Shown here: piece after piece, positions 1 to 9,097 of the stretch | Numbering within the stretch: position 1 is the stretch's first letter | Layout: each line of letters opens with the position of its first letter | NCBI GenBank assembly: GCA_947177645.1 | Contig: CAMWVJ010000024.1 | Span: 1 to 9,097, forward strand | Source of the DNA: an uncultured Desulfovibrio sp. | GTDB taxonomy: Bacteria > Desulfobacterota > Desulfovibrionia > Desulfovibrionales > Desulfovibrionaceae | Direction: 5' to 3' | DNA: 9,097 nt | The notes under the pieces: model-generated | Told to the model about the DNA's origin: nothing | The model's database searches: none | The model's input: the letters and a program-made list of their open reading frames with translations, nothing else | Position numbers and translations under genes: made by a program

Positions 1-1
1 G

Positions 2-1810
<1,809 letters not shown>

Positions 1811-2475
1811 GCACCATGCCCGTGCGCTCGAGCACTTCGCGGCGATAGGCGTATTCCTGCTCCATGCGTCGCTGGCGGTAGACGAACCACGCATGCCCGA
1901 GAAAGCACACGGCGAGGAGCGCGGCCGCGCTTCCCGCTATCCACGGGATATAGGGGATGAGCGCCACGCCGGCGCGGCCGAGGGCCGAGAGCGCGCCCTC
2001 GGCGAAGAAGAGCCCGGCGCCCAAAAGCAGGATGCCGAGGAGCACCACGAGCGTCGGCGCATTGCGCACCATGGCGTAAAAGCGGCGCAGGCCTTCGGGG
2101 AGATTTTCCTGAGCGTGGCCCGGCGCTCCCTGCCCGGCGTCAGGCTCCGCGGCCTGCGCTTCCTCGCGGTCAAGCGTGCGCGAAAGCCAGGTGCCGGCGA
2201 GATGCACGATGAGCAGGAGGCCCACCGGTGAGAGCACGGCCGCGAGGCACCACGCGAGCCACGGAAAGCGCGCCACGGGCGGGCCGCCCGCAGTTTCCGG
2301 CGCGGCGTGCATGATGCCGTAAAAAAAGGCCACGCCGCCCACCACGAGTTCCAGAAAAAAGACCGCGATGAGCAGGTAGAAGAGGGCGTCCTTGTGCTCC
2401 CCGGCATACCAGGGGACAGCGGGGGATGCCTTGGAGCGGGCCTCCGCGCGGGGGGCTGACCGGGAGGGCCGGGCT

Positions 2476-3504
2476 TCAGGCACTGGCGCCGGCTCCGCTG
2501 TCCGCAATGGGGGCAGCCTGGGGCGTGCCGTCCGCCGGGTCGGGCGTCTGCGCTGCGGGCCCCTTGGCCGCCAGCGCGCCAAGCCCCTCGTGCGGTTTGA
2601 TGATCTTCGTCACCGCCGCCACCATGCCCGCCGCGTCCGCCAGATTCGTCGGGATAATGAGGCTATTGCCCTTTTGGGCGAGGCGGCCGAATTCGGCGAT
2701 CCAGGCTTCGGCCACGCGCAGTTGCGCCGCGGCCACGGCGTCCCCGCCGAGCTCACGGCCCACGATGTCCAGCGCCTCGGCCGTGGCTTCGGCCACCTTG
2801 CGGATCTGCGCGGCCTCGCCGTCCGCCTGGTTGATGAGCGCCTGCTTCTGGCCCTCGGACTGGGCGATGGCGGCCTGCTTCTGGCCCTCGGCGAGATTGA
2901 TGCGCGACTGCATGTCGCCCTCGGAAAGCGCGATGGCGGCCCGCTTCTCGCGCTCGGCGCGCATCTGCTTCTCCATGGCCTCCATGACATTGCGCGGCGG
3001 CGTAATGTCGCGGATCTCGTAGCGCAGCACCTTGACGCCCCAGGGCGCGGTGGCCGAATCCAGCGCCTCCACCACTTCCTGGTTGATGCGCGTGCGCTCC
3101 TCAAAGGTCTTGTCCAGCACCAGGGTGCCGATGACCGAGCGCAGCGAGGTCTGGGCGAGCTGGATGGCGCCCCACTCGTAGTCGGAGATGCCGTAGGCCG
3201 ACTTTTCCGGCGTGATGACCTGAAGATAGAGCACGCCGTCGATGTCCACGGTCACGTTGTCGCGCGTGATGCAGGTCTGCTTGGGCACGTCCAGCACCTG
3301 CTCCTTGAGGCTGCGGCGATAGGCCACCACGTCCACGAAGGGCACGAGCAGGTGGAAGCCCGCAAAGAGCACCTTGTGGAACTTGCCCAGCCGCTCCACC
3401 ACATAGGCCGACTGGTTGGGCACCACCACCGCGCTCTTGACGAGCACGACGATGACGAGCGCCGCCAGCAGCACGAGCCACCCATAGCCGAGAAGGGCAT
3501 CCAT
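2476..3504 (-). CDS. SPFH/stomatin-like (paraslipin, QmcA-type) membrane protein
   Basis: The 342-residue protein has an N-terminal membrane helix (about 7-28). An SPFH/band 7 domain follows, starting at VVPNQSAYVVERLGKFHKVL and running to about residue 190, with the typical region PWGVKVLRYEIRDITPP. Next is an Ala/Glu/Gln/Arg-rich coiled coil (about 180-265) with near-repeats of EGQKQA. The end is a conserved-looking segment followed by an Ala/Pro-rich tail. Family members oligomerise under the membrane, organise microdomains and influence proteases such as FtsH; the specific role here is unknown. The start ATG follows AAAGGA, which overlaps the stop of the NfeD gene 12 bases upstream, so the pair is surely co-transcribed. 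Length and domain order are normal for the paraslipin/SLP-2 type. HflK or HflC is less likely, because the companion gene is NfeD rather than a second SPFH gene. Confidence 0.93.
   Translation of the reverse strand: MDALLGYGWLVLLAALVIVVLVKSAVVVPNQSAYVVERLGKFHKVLFAGFHLLVPFVDVVAYRRSLKEQVLDVPKQTCITRDNVTVDIDGVLYLQVITPEKSAYGISDYEWGAIQLAQTSLRSVIGTLVLDKTFEERTRINQEVVEALDSATAPWGVKVLRYEIRDITPPRNVMEAMEKQMRAEREKRAAIALSEGDMQSRINLAEGQKQAAIAQSEGQKQALINQADGEAAQIRKVAEATAEALDIVGRELGGDAVAAAQLRVAEAWIAEFGRLAQKGNSLIIPTNLADAAGMVAAVTKIIKPHEGLGALAAKGPAAQTPDPADGTPQAAPIADSGAGASA
2493..2496 (-). promoter_or_regulatory. Ribosome binding site deciding the GTG start at 2483
   Basis: GGAG on the minus strand lies 9 bases before GTG, inside the last codons of the SPFH gene. 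It supports this start over the ATG at 2582, which would overlap the SPFH gene by 107 bases and add a 33-residue Arg/Pro-rich extension. Confidence 0.55.
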
Positions 3505-3516
3505 ACATCAGTCCTT

Positions 3517-4026
3517 TTAATGAGCCGTATGAGGCCTTGGGGCGTCGCTGTCATCCTGCGTGAGCGGTTCCACGCGCAGGACGAGCGAATCCTCGGGCAT
3601 GGCGCCGAGCACGCGCACCTCGCGCCCCTCGGGGATGTAGACGGGCGCCACGGCGCGCCAGAAGCTGCCGTCGATGCGCACTTCGCCGCGGCCGTCCGGC
3701 CGCACGGGCTTGCTCACGCGGCCCGTATGCCCGGCCAGCGGATGCGGCGGCGCGGCGTCCCCGCTTCCGCCATAGTCGTGCGGGTCCGTGGCGGCCTCGG
3801 CGCGGCCCCCGAACACATGGCGGAAGCGCCGCCGAAGCAGGCGCAGCGCGAGCAGCGAGGCCACGATGAAGAGCACGATCTGCCATGCCGGCGCAAGGCC
3901 CACAAGGGCCGCGCAGGCCGTGACCCAGGCCCCGATGCCGAAAAAGCCCAGGATCAGGGTGGGATTGACGAGCTCCACCGCCAGAAAGGCAAGGCCCAGC
4001 AAAAACCAGATCAGGGGCAGGCTCAT
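3517..4026 (-). CDS. NfeD-family membrane protein (short form)
   Basis: The protein has 169 residues. Three hydrophobic segments fill the first 65 residues (about 3-20, 24-43 and 48-65), beginning MSLPLIWFLLGLAFLAVELV and including ILGFFGIGAW. A basic stretch (RLLRRRFRHVF) follows. The C-terminal part, about 95-160, fits the small OB-like beta domain of NfeD proteins: GHTGRVSKPVRPDGRGEVRI, then FWRAV and IPEGREVRVL. The long-form ClpP-like protease domain is absent, which is normal for the short type. NfeD proteins are encoded next to SPFH genes and bind them. Here the SPFH gene starts 12 bases downstream. The start has GGAGG 8 bases before ATG, and the gene begins 30 bases after the stop of the unknown upstream gene. 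Confidence 0.9.
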   Translation of the reverse strand: MSLPLIWFLLGLAFLAVELVNPTLILGFFGIGAWVTACAALVGLAPAWQIVLFIVASLLALRLLRRRFRHVFGGRAEAATDPHDYGGSGDAAPPHPLAGHTGRVSKPVRPDGRGEVRIDGSFWRAVAPVYIPEGREVRVLGAMPEDSLVLRVEPLTQDDSDAPRPHTAH

Positions 4027-4056
4027 GGCGCGCGCCTCCGAAAATGGCTGCGGAAA

Positions 4057-5055
4057 CTACTGGTGCGGCGTGGTGCCCGGGGCCGGCCCGCGGGGGGCCG
4101 CGTCATCATCGCCGGCCACCGGCGCGCCCTCGAGGTCGATGATCCGGCCCTCGAGCCAGACATAGGCCTCGATCTCGTCACCTTCCTCGGGCACATAGTC
4201 GCCGAGCACGAATTTCGACGCATAGAGCGCGAGCCTGAGCGGCGCGCGGTCCTCAAAGGGGAAGTTCAGGTAGAGCGCCTTGACATCCATCTTTTCCAGC
4301 CGGAAGTCCTCCACCCGCTCCACCACGTTGCGCACCTGGTACTCGCCGAAGCGGCGCCCGGGCATGATGCAGCGCTTGCCCTGCATGGGGATCTTGAGCG
4401 GCGGCACGTCGAGGCGCGAGGCGCCGGGATGCTCCTCGAGCCACGCGGCCGCGTGGGCCTCGTACTGCGGGCCCTGGGTGATGGTGAGCTCGTCCAGCAG
4501 CGCCTTGCGGATGCCGAGCGCGAGCCCGGCGAGCCAGAAGGTGTGCGTGATGCCGGGCGTGAGGTCGTCCTTGTCGCGGCCATAGAGCGGGTCGAAGAAC
4601 CACATGGGGTTCTCGCCCTCCATCACGGTCACGGCCACGTCCGCGCCCAGGCCCTCGGTGCGGGGCTGGACGGCCTCCACCTCAAGGTCGTTGGGCAGGC
4701 CCTCCAGCAGGGGCACGGCGGTCACGGGGCTGAGCTTGCCGCCCTCCTCGCCGGCCACGAGCACGGCCGCGCGCACGGGCTGGTCTTGCGGCCAGGCCAT
4801 GAGCACATGCTCGCGGCCGCCGCGCTTCCACTGCCACGGGGGCCGCGTGCCGCCCTCCTTGAGCACGGTTGCCACCACCTGAGGCATGATGGCCGCCGGA
4901 TTCTGCCCGGTGAGCGCCACCCAGGCGTCGCCCAGGCCCTCGCCGTGCACGCGGTCCGCGCCGGGGCGCGGGGCCTTCTGTTCAGGCTCGGCCTTCTGCT
5001 GCTGCGTCGTATCTTCCGCCGGGGCGGTCTTGGCCTTTTTCTTCTTTCCGAACAT
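4057..5055 (-). CDS. Conserved-looking soluble protein of unknown function upstream of nfeD/SPFH
   Basis: This is a 332-residue protein starting at ATG 5055 with GGAGGA five bases upstream; an in-frame ATG at 5079 lies inside a hairpin stem and is rejected. The first 40 residues are low-complexity, with a lysine cluster (FGKKKKAKTA) and Gln/Glu-rich sequence. The rest looks like an alpha/beta fold with no membrane helix or signal peptide. Recognisable blocks are EHVLMAWPQDQPVRAAVLVA, ENPMWFFDPLYGRDKDDLTP, GITHTFWLAGLALGIRKA, GKRCIMPGRRFGEYQVRNVV and GDEIEAYVWLEGRIIDL, before an acidic and Pro-rich tail. I do not assign a family; the block GDEIEAYVWLEGRI suggests a beta-rich binding or scaffold domain. 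It is the first gene after the pnp hairpin and sits 30 bases upstream of nfeD in the same direction, so it probably works with the SPFH/NfeD module. The lysine-rich N-terminus might contact membrane lipid or RNA; that is speculation. Confidence 0.82.
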   Translation of the reverse strand: MFGKKKKAKTAPAEDTTQQQKAEPEQKAPRPGADRVHGEGLGDAWVALTGQNPAAIMPQVVATVLKEGGTRPPWQWKRGGREHVLMAWPQDQPVRAAVLVAGEEGGKLSPVTAVPLLEGLPNDLEVEAVQPRTEGLGADVAVTVMEGENPMWFFDPLYGRDKDDLTPGITHTFWLAGLALGIRKALLDELTITQGPQYEAHAAAWLEEHPGASRLDVPPLKIPMQGKRCIMPGRRFGEYQVRNVVERVEDFRLEKMDVKALYLNFPFEDRAPLRLALYASKFVLGDYVPEEGDEIEAYVWLEGRIIDLEGAPVAGDDDAAPRGPAPGTTPHQ

Positions 5056-5068
5056 GCCTGTCCTCCGG

Positions 5069-5113
5069 CCACTCCCCACGGCCCCGAGAGGTTCGCGGGG
5101 CCGTAGGGAGTGG
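5069..5113 (-). terminator. Strong 18-bp hairpin after pnp (terminator-like, no U tract)
   Basis: Arms at 5069-5086 and 5096-5113 pair over 18 positions, with one C/A mismatch that becomes a G-U wobble in minus-strand RNA; the loop has 9 bases. The hairpin starts 21 bases after the pnp stop. On the minus strand the sequence after the stem is CCGGAGGACAGG rather than a run of U, and it contains the ribosome site of the next gene. It may be a Rho-aided terminator, an exonuclease barrier protecting the pnp message, or a processing site. Its place argues that the pnp operon and the downstream cluster are at least partly separate expression units. Confidence 0.6.
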
Positions 5114-5134
5114 CGTCAGCTACGCTAAAGGGGC

Positions 5135-7381
5135 CTAACCCTGCCTGCGCGGGCCGCGATCGCCGCCCCGATCCCCACCCCGGTCGCCGCCGTGGCGCGG
5201 GCCGCGGTTGCGGTCGCCGCCTTCGCGGCGCGGGGGCCGGGCGGTCTCCTCCGGGTTCCAGGGATGGCCCTGTTCCTCGAGGAGCACGGCCTTGCGGCTG
5301 GCGCGGATGCGGTCGCCGTTGATCTCGATGACCTTGACGAGCATGTCCTCGCCGATGCGGGCCACGTCGCCGGGCTGCTCCACGCGGCCGATGTCGAGCT
5401 GGGACACGTGGACGAGCGCCTCCACATTGGGCAGCACCTCCACGATGGCGCCGATGTCCATGACCTTGCGCACCTTGGCGAGGTAGTTCTTGCCGAGGTC
5501 CGGGCGCTGGTCATAGTAGGAGACCATTTCCCGCGCCTTTTCCAGCGCCTCGGCCGTGGGCGCGAAGATGGAGACGCGGCCCGAGTCCTCGATGTCCACC
5601 GAGGCGCCCGTGGCCGTGGTGATGGCCTTGATGTTCTTGCCGCCCGGGCCGATGATCAGCCGGATGATGTCCGGGTTGACGAAGATCTCGGCGTGCTGCG
5701 GCGCATAGCGCGAAAGCTCCTTGCGCGGCTCGGCGATGGCCTTGGCCATTTCGCCGAGGATGTGCAGCCGCCCCTCGCGGGCCTGGCGCATGGCCGCGCG
5801 CATGATGTCCGTGGTGAGGCCCGTGATCTTGATGTCCATCTGCACGCCGGTCACGCCCTCGGCCGTGCCCGCGATCTTGAAGTCCATGTCGCCGAGCGCG
5901 TCCTCGTCGCCGAGGATGTCGGTGAGCACGATGAAGCGGTCGCCCTCCTTGATGAGGCCCATGGCAACGCCGGCCACGGGCGCGGACACGGGCACGCCCG
6001 CGTCCATGAGCGCCAATGACCCGCCGCACACGGCCGCCATGGACGAGGAGCCGTTGGACTCCATGGTCTCGGCCACCACGCGCAGGGTGAAGGGGAAGTC
6101 CGTATCCGGGGGCAGGATGGGCCGAAGCGAGCGCTCGGCCAGAGCGCCGTGGCCGATCTCGCGGCGCGAGAGGCGCACGGGCTTGACCTCGCCCACGCAA
6201 TAGGGCGGGAAGTTGTAGTGCAGCATGAAGCGCTTGGTCACGTCGCCGGTGAGCGAATCCATGCGCTGCTCGTCCGTGGAGGAGCCGAGCGTGGTCACGA
6301 CCATGGACTTGGTCTCGCCGCGCCGGAACAGCGCCGAGCCGTGGGCGCGGGGAAGCACGCCCGTCTGGATCTGGATGGGCCGCACGCTCTTCACGTCGCG
6401 GCCGTCGATGCGCGTGCCCTCCTTGACGATGCGCCCCCGCACGAGCCGCTTCTCAAGGTCGCCCAGCATGTCGGGCACGGCCTTGAGCGCGGCCTCGTTC
6501 TCCGCCCAGGCCGGGTCGTCGGCGAGCGCCGTGAGCACGGCGGTCTTGACGGCCTTGCGCGCCTCCTTGCGGGCCAGCTTCTCGGGCACGCGCAGGGCCG
6601 CGTCGAGGCCCGCGGCAAGGGCCAGCTCCTCCACGCGCGCGGCGAGCTTCGGGTCGTCCTCATGCGGGGTGAAGTCCATCTTGGGCTTGCCGCAAAGCTC
6701 GGCGAGCTTGTACTGCGCGTCGATGAGCGGCTGGATCTCATTGCGGCCCCATTCCAGGGCCTCGATGATGTCGTCCTCGGGCACAAAGTGCGCCTCGCCC
6801 TCCACCATGGTCAGCGCGTCGCGCGAGGCCGCGAACACGAGGTTGATGTCGCTCTGCTCCTGCTCCGAAATGGTGGGGTTGAGCACGAAGCGGCCGTTGA
6901 TGCGGCCGATGCGCCCGCCGGCCACGGGTCCGGCGAAGGGCAGCCGCGAGACCATGAGCGCGGCCGAGGCGCCGGTGATGGCGAGCACGTCGGAATCGTT
7001 CTCCTGGTCCGCGGAGATGACGGTGGCGAGCACCTGCACGTCTTCGTTGAGGCCCTTGGGGAAGAGCGGGCGGATGGGCCTGTCGATGAGCCGCGAGACC
7101 AGGGTCTCGCGCTCGGAGGGGCGGCCGATCTCGCGCCGGAAGAAGCTCCCGGGGATGCGCCCGGCGGCGTACATTTTTTCCGAATATTCCACGGTCAGCG
7201 GGAAGAAGCCCTTGTCGAACTCGAGCGGCTGCGAACACACGGTGACGAGCACCACCGTGCCGCCGCACTGCACCCACACCGCGCCGTCCGCCTGGTTGGC
7301 GAGGCGGCCGCATTCAAGGATGACTTCCTTGCCGCCCACCTCGGCCGTGACCCGCGTGGGCTCAAAAATATCCTGTGCCAT
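5135..7381 (-). CDS. pnp: Polyribonucleotide nucleotidyltransferase (PNPase)
   Basis: The 748-residue protein has the full PNPase layout. The first RNase PH domain begins at VTAEVGGKEVILECGRLANQ (near residue 12). A helical linker and second RNase PH core follow, with FRRGETKSMVVTT, MESNGSSSMAAVCGGSLALM and GDMDFKIAGTAEGVTGVQMD, the last holding the conserved catalytic aspartates. A KH domain has GPGG at 578-581 and an S1 domain starts near 630 (GKNYLAKVRKVMDIGAIVEV). The enzyme degrades RNA 3' to 5' with phosphate, as a trimer, often bound to RNase E or a helicase. The ATG at 7381 with GAGGA four bases upstream gives the standard N-terminus; the frame stays open to 7630, but that stretch is the structured leader. 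A tail from about 714 is rich in Arg, Gly and Asp (GGDRGGDRGGDRG). The gene follows rpsO, as in most bacteria. Confidence 0.98.
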   Translation of the reverse strand: MAQDIFEPTRVTAEVGGKEVILECGRLANQADGAVWVQCGGTVVLVTVCSQPLEFDKGFFPLTVEYSEKMYAAGRIPGSFFRREIGRPSERETLVSRLIDRPIRPLFPKGLNEDVQVLATVISADQENDSDVLAITGASAALMVSRLPFAGPVAGGRIGRINGRFVLNPTISEQEQSDINLVFAASRDALTMVEGEAHFVPEDDIIEALEWGRNEIQPLIDAQYKLAELCGKPKMDFTPHEDDPKLAARVEELALAAGLDAALRVPEKLARKEARKAVKTAVLTALADDPAWAENEAALKAVPDMLGDLEKRLVRGRIVKEGTRIDGRDVKSVRPIQIQTGVLPRAHGSALFRRGETKSMVVTTLGSSTDEQRMDSLTGDVTKRFMLHYNFPPYCVGEVKPVRLSRREIGHGALAERSLRPILPPDTDFPFTLRVVAETMESNGSSSMAAVCGGSLALMDAGVPVSAPVAGVAMGLIKEGDRFIVLTDILGDEDALGDMDFKIAGTAEGVTGVQMDIKITGLTTDIMRAAMRQAREGRLHILGEMAKAIAEPRKELSRYAPQHAEIFVNPDIIRLIIGPGGKNIKAITTATGASVDIEDSGRVSIFAPTAEALEKAREMVSYYDQRPDLGKNYLAKVRKVMDIGAIVEVLPNVEALVHVSQLDIGRVEQPGDVARIGEDMLVKVIEINGDRIRASRKAVLLEEQGHPWNPEETARPPRREGGDRNRGPRHGGDRGGDRGGDRGPRRQG

Positions 7382-7645
7382 ACATTCCTCATGGGTGAAG
7401 GGGATTCCGGGAAAAGCGGGCAGCCGTGCGGGTGCGCGTTGACGGCCGCGCCCTGCCTGATTTTCCCGGACCCCCCTTCTGCGTTTGTGCCCTTTCGGGG
7501 CGTCATCCCCGCCAATGCGGCGCGCGGGCGCCACTTCCGGGCGGGAAAAGCGGAAGCCCGGCCTCACGTAAGCGGGGCCGGCTTGATACGCCAAGGGGGA
7601 GCCTTGCGCCCCCCCTTGGCAGTCCTTCATGATAAAAACGAAAGC
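7382..7645 (-). promoter_or_regulatory. Structured rpsO-pnp intergenic leader
   Basis: The 264 bases between rpsO and pnp contain several inverted repeats. A perfect 10-bp stem lies at 7590-7599 with 7611-7620. A 9-bp stem with one bulge lies at 7554-7563 with 7576-7584. CTTCCG/CGGAAG at 7534-7539 with 7551-7556 overlaps the second stem and would compete with it. No clear U tract follows any of them on the minus strand. In Escherichia coli the same gap carries a terminator, a promoter and an RNase III hairpin through which PNPase represses its own mRNA; a similar role here is inferred from position only. I could not pick a convincing promoter. Confidence 0.5.
7590..7620 (-). terminator. Perfect 10-bp hairpin 25 bases after rpsO
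   Basis: GCCAAGGGGG and CCCCCTTGGC flank an 11-base loop. The distance from the rpsO stop suits an attenuating terminator or an RNase III/exonuclease stop. The minus-strand sequence after it (GTATCAAGCC) is not U-rich, so termination would be weak and readthrough into pnp is expected. Confidence 0.5.
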
Positions 7646-7915
7646 CTACTTGCGCAAGCCCAGTTTTTCGATGAGCGCGCGGTAGCGCTGAATATCCTTT
7701 TTCTTCAGGTAATTGAGGATCTTGCGCCGATGGCCCACCAGCTTGAGCAGGCCCGTGCGCGAGTGAAAGTCCTTCTTGTGCACCTTGAAGTGCCCGGTCA
7801 GGCCCTCGATGCGCGCGGTGAGCAGGGCCACCTGCACCTCCGGGGAGCCGGTGTCGCCCTCGTGCTTGGCGTGGGCGTCAATGACAGCCTTTTTCTGTTC
7901 GGCATCCATGACCAC
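7646..7915 (-). CDS. rpsO: 30S ribosomal protein S15
   Basis: The 89-residue protein begins on GTG, reading VVMDAEQKK, then [58 protein letters not shown] and the end LIEKLGLRK. These are the signature blocks of S15, which binds the central domain of 16S rRNA and bridges to the 50S subunit. The GTG is chosen because AAGGAG lies 7 bases before it and the resulting length equals the usual 89 residues; the ATG two codons later would sit farther from the ribosome site. The gene lies 71 bases downstream of truB. A small GCCTC/GAGGC hairpin (7962-7979) stands in the gap. S15 commonly represses its own translation through a leader structure; I see no definite pseudoknot here. Confidence 0.98.
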   Translation of the reverse strand: MVMDAEQKKAVIDAHAKHEGDTGSPEVQVALLTARIEGLTGHFKVHKKDFHSRTGLLKLVGHRRKILNYLKKKDIQRYRALIEKLGLRK

Positions 7916-7922
7916 AGCGATT

Positions 7923-7928
7923 CTCCTT
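7923..7928 (-). promoter_or_regulatory. Ribosome binding site for the rpsO GTG start
   Basis: AAGGAG on the minus strand is a near-complete Shine-Dalgarno sequence placed 7 bases before GTG at 7915. It favours the GTG over the ATG at 7909. Confidence 0.75.
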
Positions 7929-7986
7929 TCAGGAAGGGTTGATAAGGCGCCACCCCTGCAAGCCTCTTTTCGCGGAGGCCGGGGCC

Positions 7987-8928
7987 TTACCACAGGCCCC
8001 TGGCAACGGCCCACGCGTCCCCCAGCGGCGTCACTTCGCGCCGCGCGAGCGCCAGCGCCGTGCCGTCCGCCGTGCAGAGCAGGGCGTGCTCCGCGTCCCG
8101 GGCGCCCTCGCCGCTTGCGGCTACCGCGCTCACGGGGAGCGCCATGCCGTTGCGCACGCGGCGTTCCTGCTCCCGCGTGAGCAGGAGCCGGGGCCACGCG
8201 GGCAGCGCGTCGGCCAGTGGCCGCACCCGCGCCGCCAGGAGGGCCGGCTCGGCCACAAGGGCGTCGAGCCCCGTGGCATCGCCGAGCCCGAAGGGGTGGC
8301 TGTACTCCCGGGTCAGTTCCGTGAGCACGGCCCCGCAGCCCAAGCGCATCCCCAAGCTGTGGGCCAGGGAGCGAACATAGGTGCCGGAGCCGCACGCGAC
8401 CCGGAAGCGCACAAACGGCAGGCTCACCTCGAGCACCGCCGCCTGTGAAATTTTCACGGCCTTGGTCTTGGCCGGGGGCGTTGTGCCCCGGCGCGCCAGC
8501 CGGTAGAGGGGCTGCCCCTCGTGCTTGGCCGCCGAATAGGGCGGCACGGGCTGCTCGGTGAGGGCCGTCCACGAGGCGATGTCCCGCGCCACGTCCTCGG
8601 GGGCCACATGCTGCCACGGCGCCTCGGCCATGACTTCGCCCTGGCAGTCCCACGTATCCGTGGTCTGCCCGAGGCGCAGGCAGCCCCGGTAGACCTTGCT
8701 GCCGCCCTGCATGATGAAGGACGAGAGCTTCGTCGCCTGCCCGAGCAGGATGAGCAAAACGCCCGAAGCCAGCGGGTCCAGCGTGCCCGCGTGGCCGATC
8801 TTCTTCTGCCCCAGGCGCTTGAGCGCGGCCACGCAGCGGGCCGACGTGGGCCCCGTGGGCTTGTCCAGCACCAGCACGCCGTCCAGTTGCGGCAAGGGCG
8901 TGGGTGGTTGGGCGCGCTGTTCCGTCAT
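7987..8928 (-). CDS. truB: tRNA pseudouridine(55) synthase
   Basis: The 313-residue protein isomerises U55 in the T-psi-C loop of tRNAs. [14 protein letters not shown] (16-29) opens the catalytic domain. [12 protein letters not shown] (45-56) holds the catalytic aspartate at 51. Later blocks are [34 protein letters not shown] and [15 protein letters not shown], all typical of TruB. The last 80 residues, from about [20 protein letters not shown], fit the small C-terminal PUA-like domain. The start ATG 8928 (MTEQRAQ) has GGAAG four bases upstream and gives the normal family length. The frame continues open to an ATG at 9042, but that extension is not TruB-like. Its place before rpsO and pnp is the classical arrangement. 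Confidence 0.97.
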   Translation of the reverse strand: MTEQRAQPPTPLPQLDGVLVLDKPTGPTSARCVAALKRLGQKKIGHAGTLDPLASGVLLILLGQATKLSSFIMQGGSKVYRGCLRLGQTTDTWDCQGEVMAEAPWQHVAPEDVARDIASWTALTEQPVPPYSAAKHEGQPLYRLARRGTTPPAKTKAVKISQAAVLEVSLPFVRFRVACGSGTYVRSLAHSLGMRLGCGAVLTELTREYSHPFGLGDATGLDALVAEPALLAARVRPLADALPAWPRLLLTREQERRVRNGMALPVSAVAASGEGARDAEHALLCTADGTALALARREVTPLGDAWAVARGLW

Positions 8929-9070
8929 GCTGCTTCCGGCCTGTGGCGGCTCCCCGTGCGGGAGCAACTGACGCTCATAAACCGGCCGGCGCGGAAAGTC
9001 AAAGTTTTCTTGGAAAATGCCCGTTTTGCCCGCTTTTGGCAACGGGAAGCGGAGGGGAGGCGCGTGTCGC

Positions 9071-9097
9071 TCAATCCCCCTCCCGCAGCGCCAGCTC
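9071..9097 (-). CDS. 3' end of an upstream gene (partial, unidentified)
   Basis: The last eight codons read ELALREGD, followed by TGA at 9071-9073, in an open minus-strand frame to the window edge. By operon order this gene could be a DHH-family phosphoesterase (NrnA-like) or RbfA, which often precede truB, but eight residues cannot prove either. The 142 bases between it and truB contain only a short hairpin (8949-8954 with 8960-8965) and an open stretch without recognisable protein similarity. Confidence 0.4.
   Translation of the reverse strand, partial: ELALREGD

Noticed and set aside
2392..5106. A 904-residue plus-strand open frame opposite four minus-strand genes
   Set aside because: Its translation is rich in His, Arg, Ala and Gly without domain character, and it mirrors the third-position GC bias of four well-supported genes. 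It is a shadow frame.
7382..7630. An 83-residue N-terminal extension of PNPase
   Set aside because: The stretch does not resemble PNPase and contains the hairpins of the leader; the ATG at 7381 has its own ribosome site and gives the normal N-terminus.
6149..7942. A 597-residue plus-strand open frame opposite pnp, the pnp leader and rpsO
   Set aside because: It is antisense to certain PNPase and S15 coding sequence and shows no recognisable domain; its length follows from GC bias.
7916..8653. A long in-frame extension of S15 through the truB gene
   Set aside because: It overlaps truB in another frame, and the S15 similarity begins exactly at the GTG at 7915.
8929..9042. A 38-residue N-terminal extension of TruB
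   Set aside because: The extra residues are not TruB-like; ATG 8928 has a ribosome site and yields the family length.

Overview
The window looks like chromosomal DNA of a GC-rich member of the Desulfovibrionaceae or a close relative. This is an inference from the strong GC bias, the gene order and the look of the TruB, S15 and PNPase proteins; no search was run. Seven genes lie on the minus strand, and one membrane glycosyltransferase-like gene lies on the plus strand at the left edge.

Right to left, in the direction of minus-strand transcription, the window opens with the last codons of an unidentified gene (9071-9097). Then come truB (tRNA psi55 synthase), rpsO (ribosomal protein S15) and pnp (polynucleotide phosphorylase). 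This is the usual 3' end of the bacterial nusA-infB-rbfA-truB-rpsO-pnp translation and RNA-decay operon. The 264-base rpsO-pnp gap is full of inverted repeats and probably acts as a structured, processed or autoregulated pnp leader. A very strong 18-bp hairpin follows pnp.

Next is a tight four-gene group on the same strand: a soluble protein of unknown function (332 aa), an NfeD-family membrane protein, an SPFH/stomatin-like protein, and a four-helix membrane protein of unknown function that starts on a GTG inside the end of the SPFH gene. NfeD and SPFH proteins are known partners in membrane microdomain (flotillin/paraslipin-type) assemblies. The two unknown genes are candidate accessory members.

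The left 1.8 kb holds a gene in the opposite orientation for a polytopic protein resembling GT-C/ArnT-like glycosyltransferases. Its reading frame stays open to the window edge and runs straight through a perfect (TC)20T tract at 15-55. A change of one repeat unit in either direction brings a stop codon into frame within 13 bases of the tract. This is the architecture of a phase-variable contingency gene switched by slipped-strand mispairing, probably for a surface glycan. It is the most interesting feature of the window. The 3' end of this gene overlaps the convergent neighbour with an implausible tail, so its true C-terminus is uncertain.
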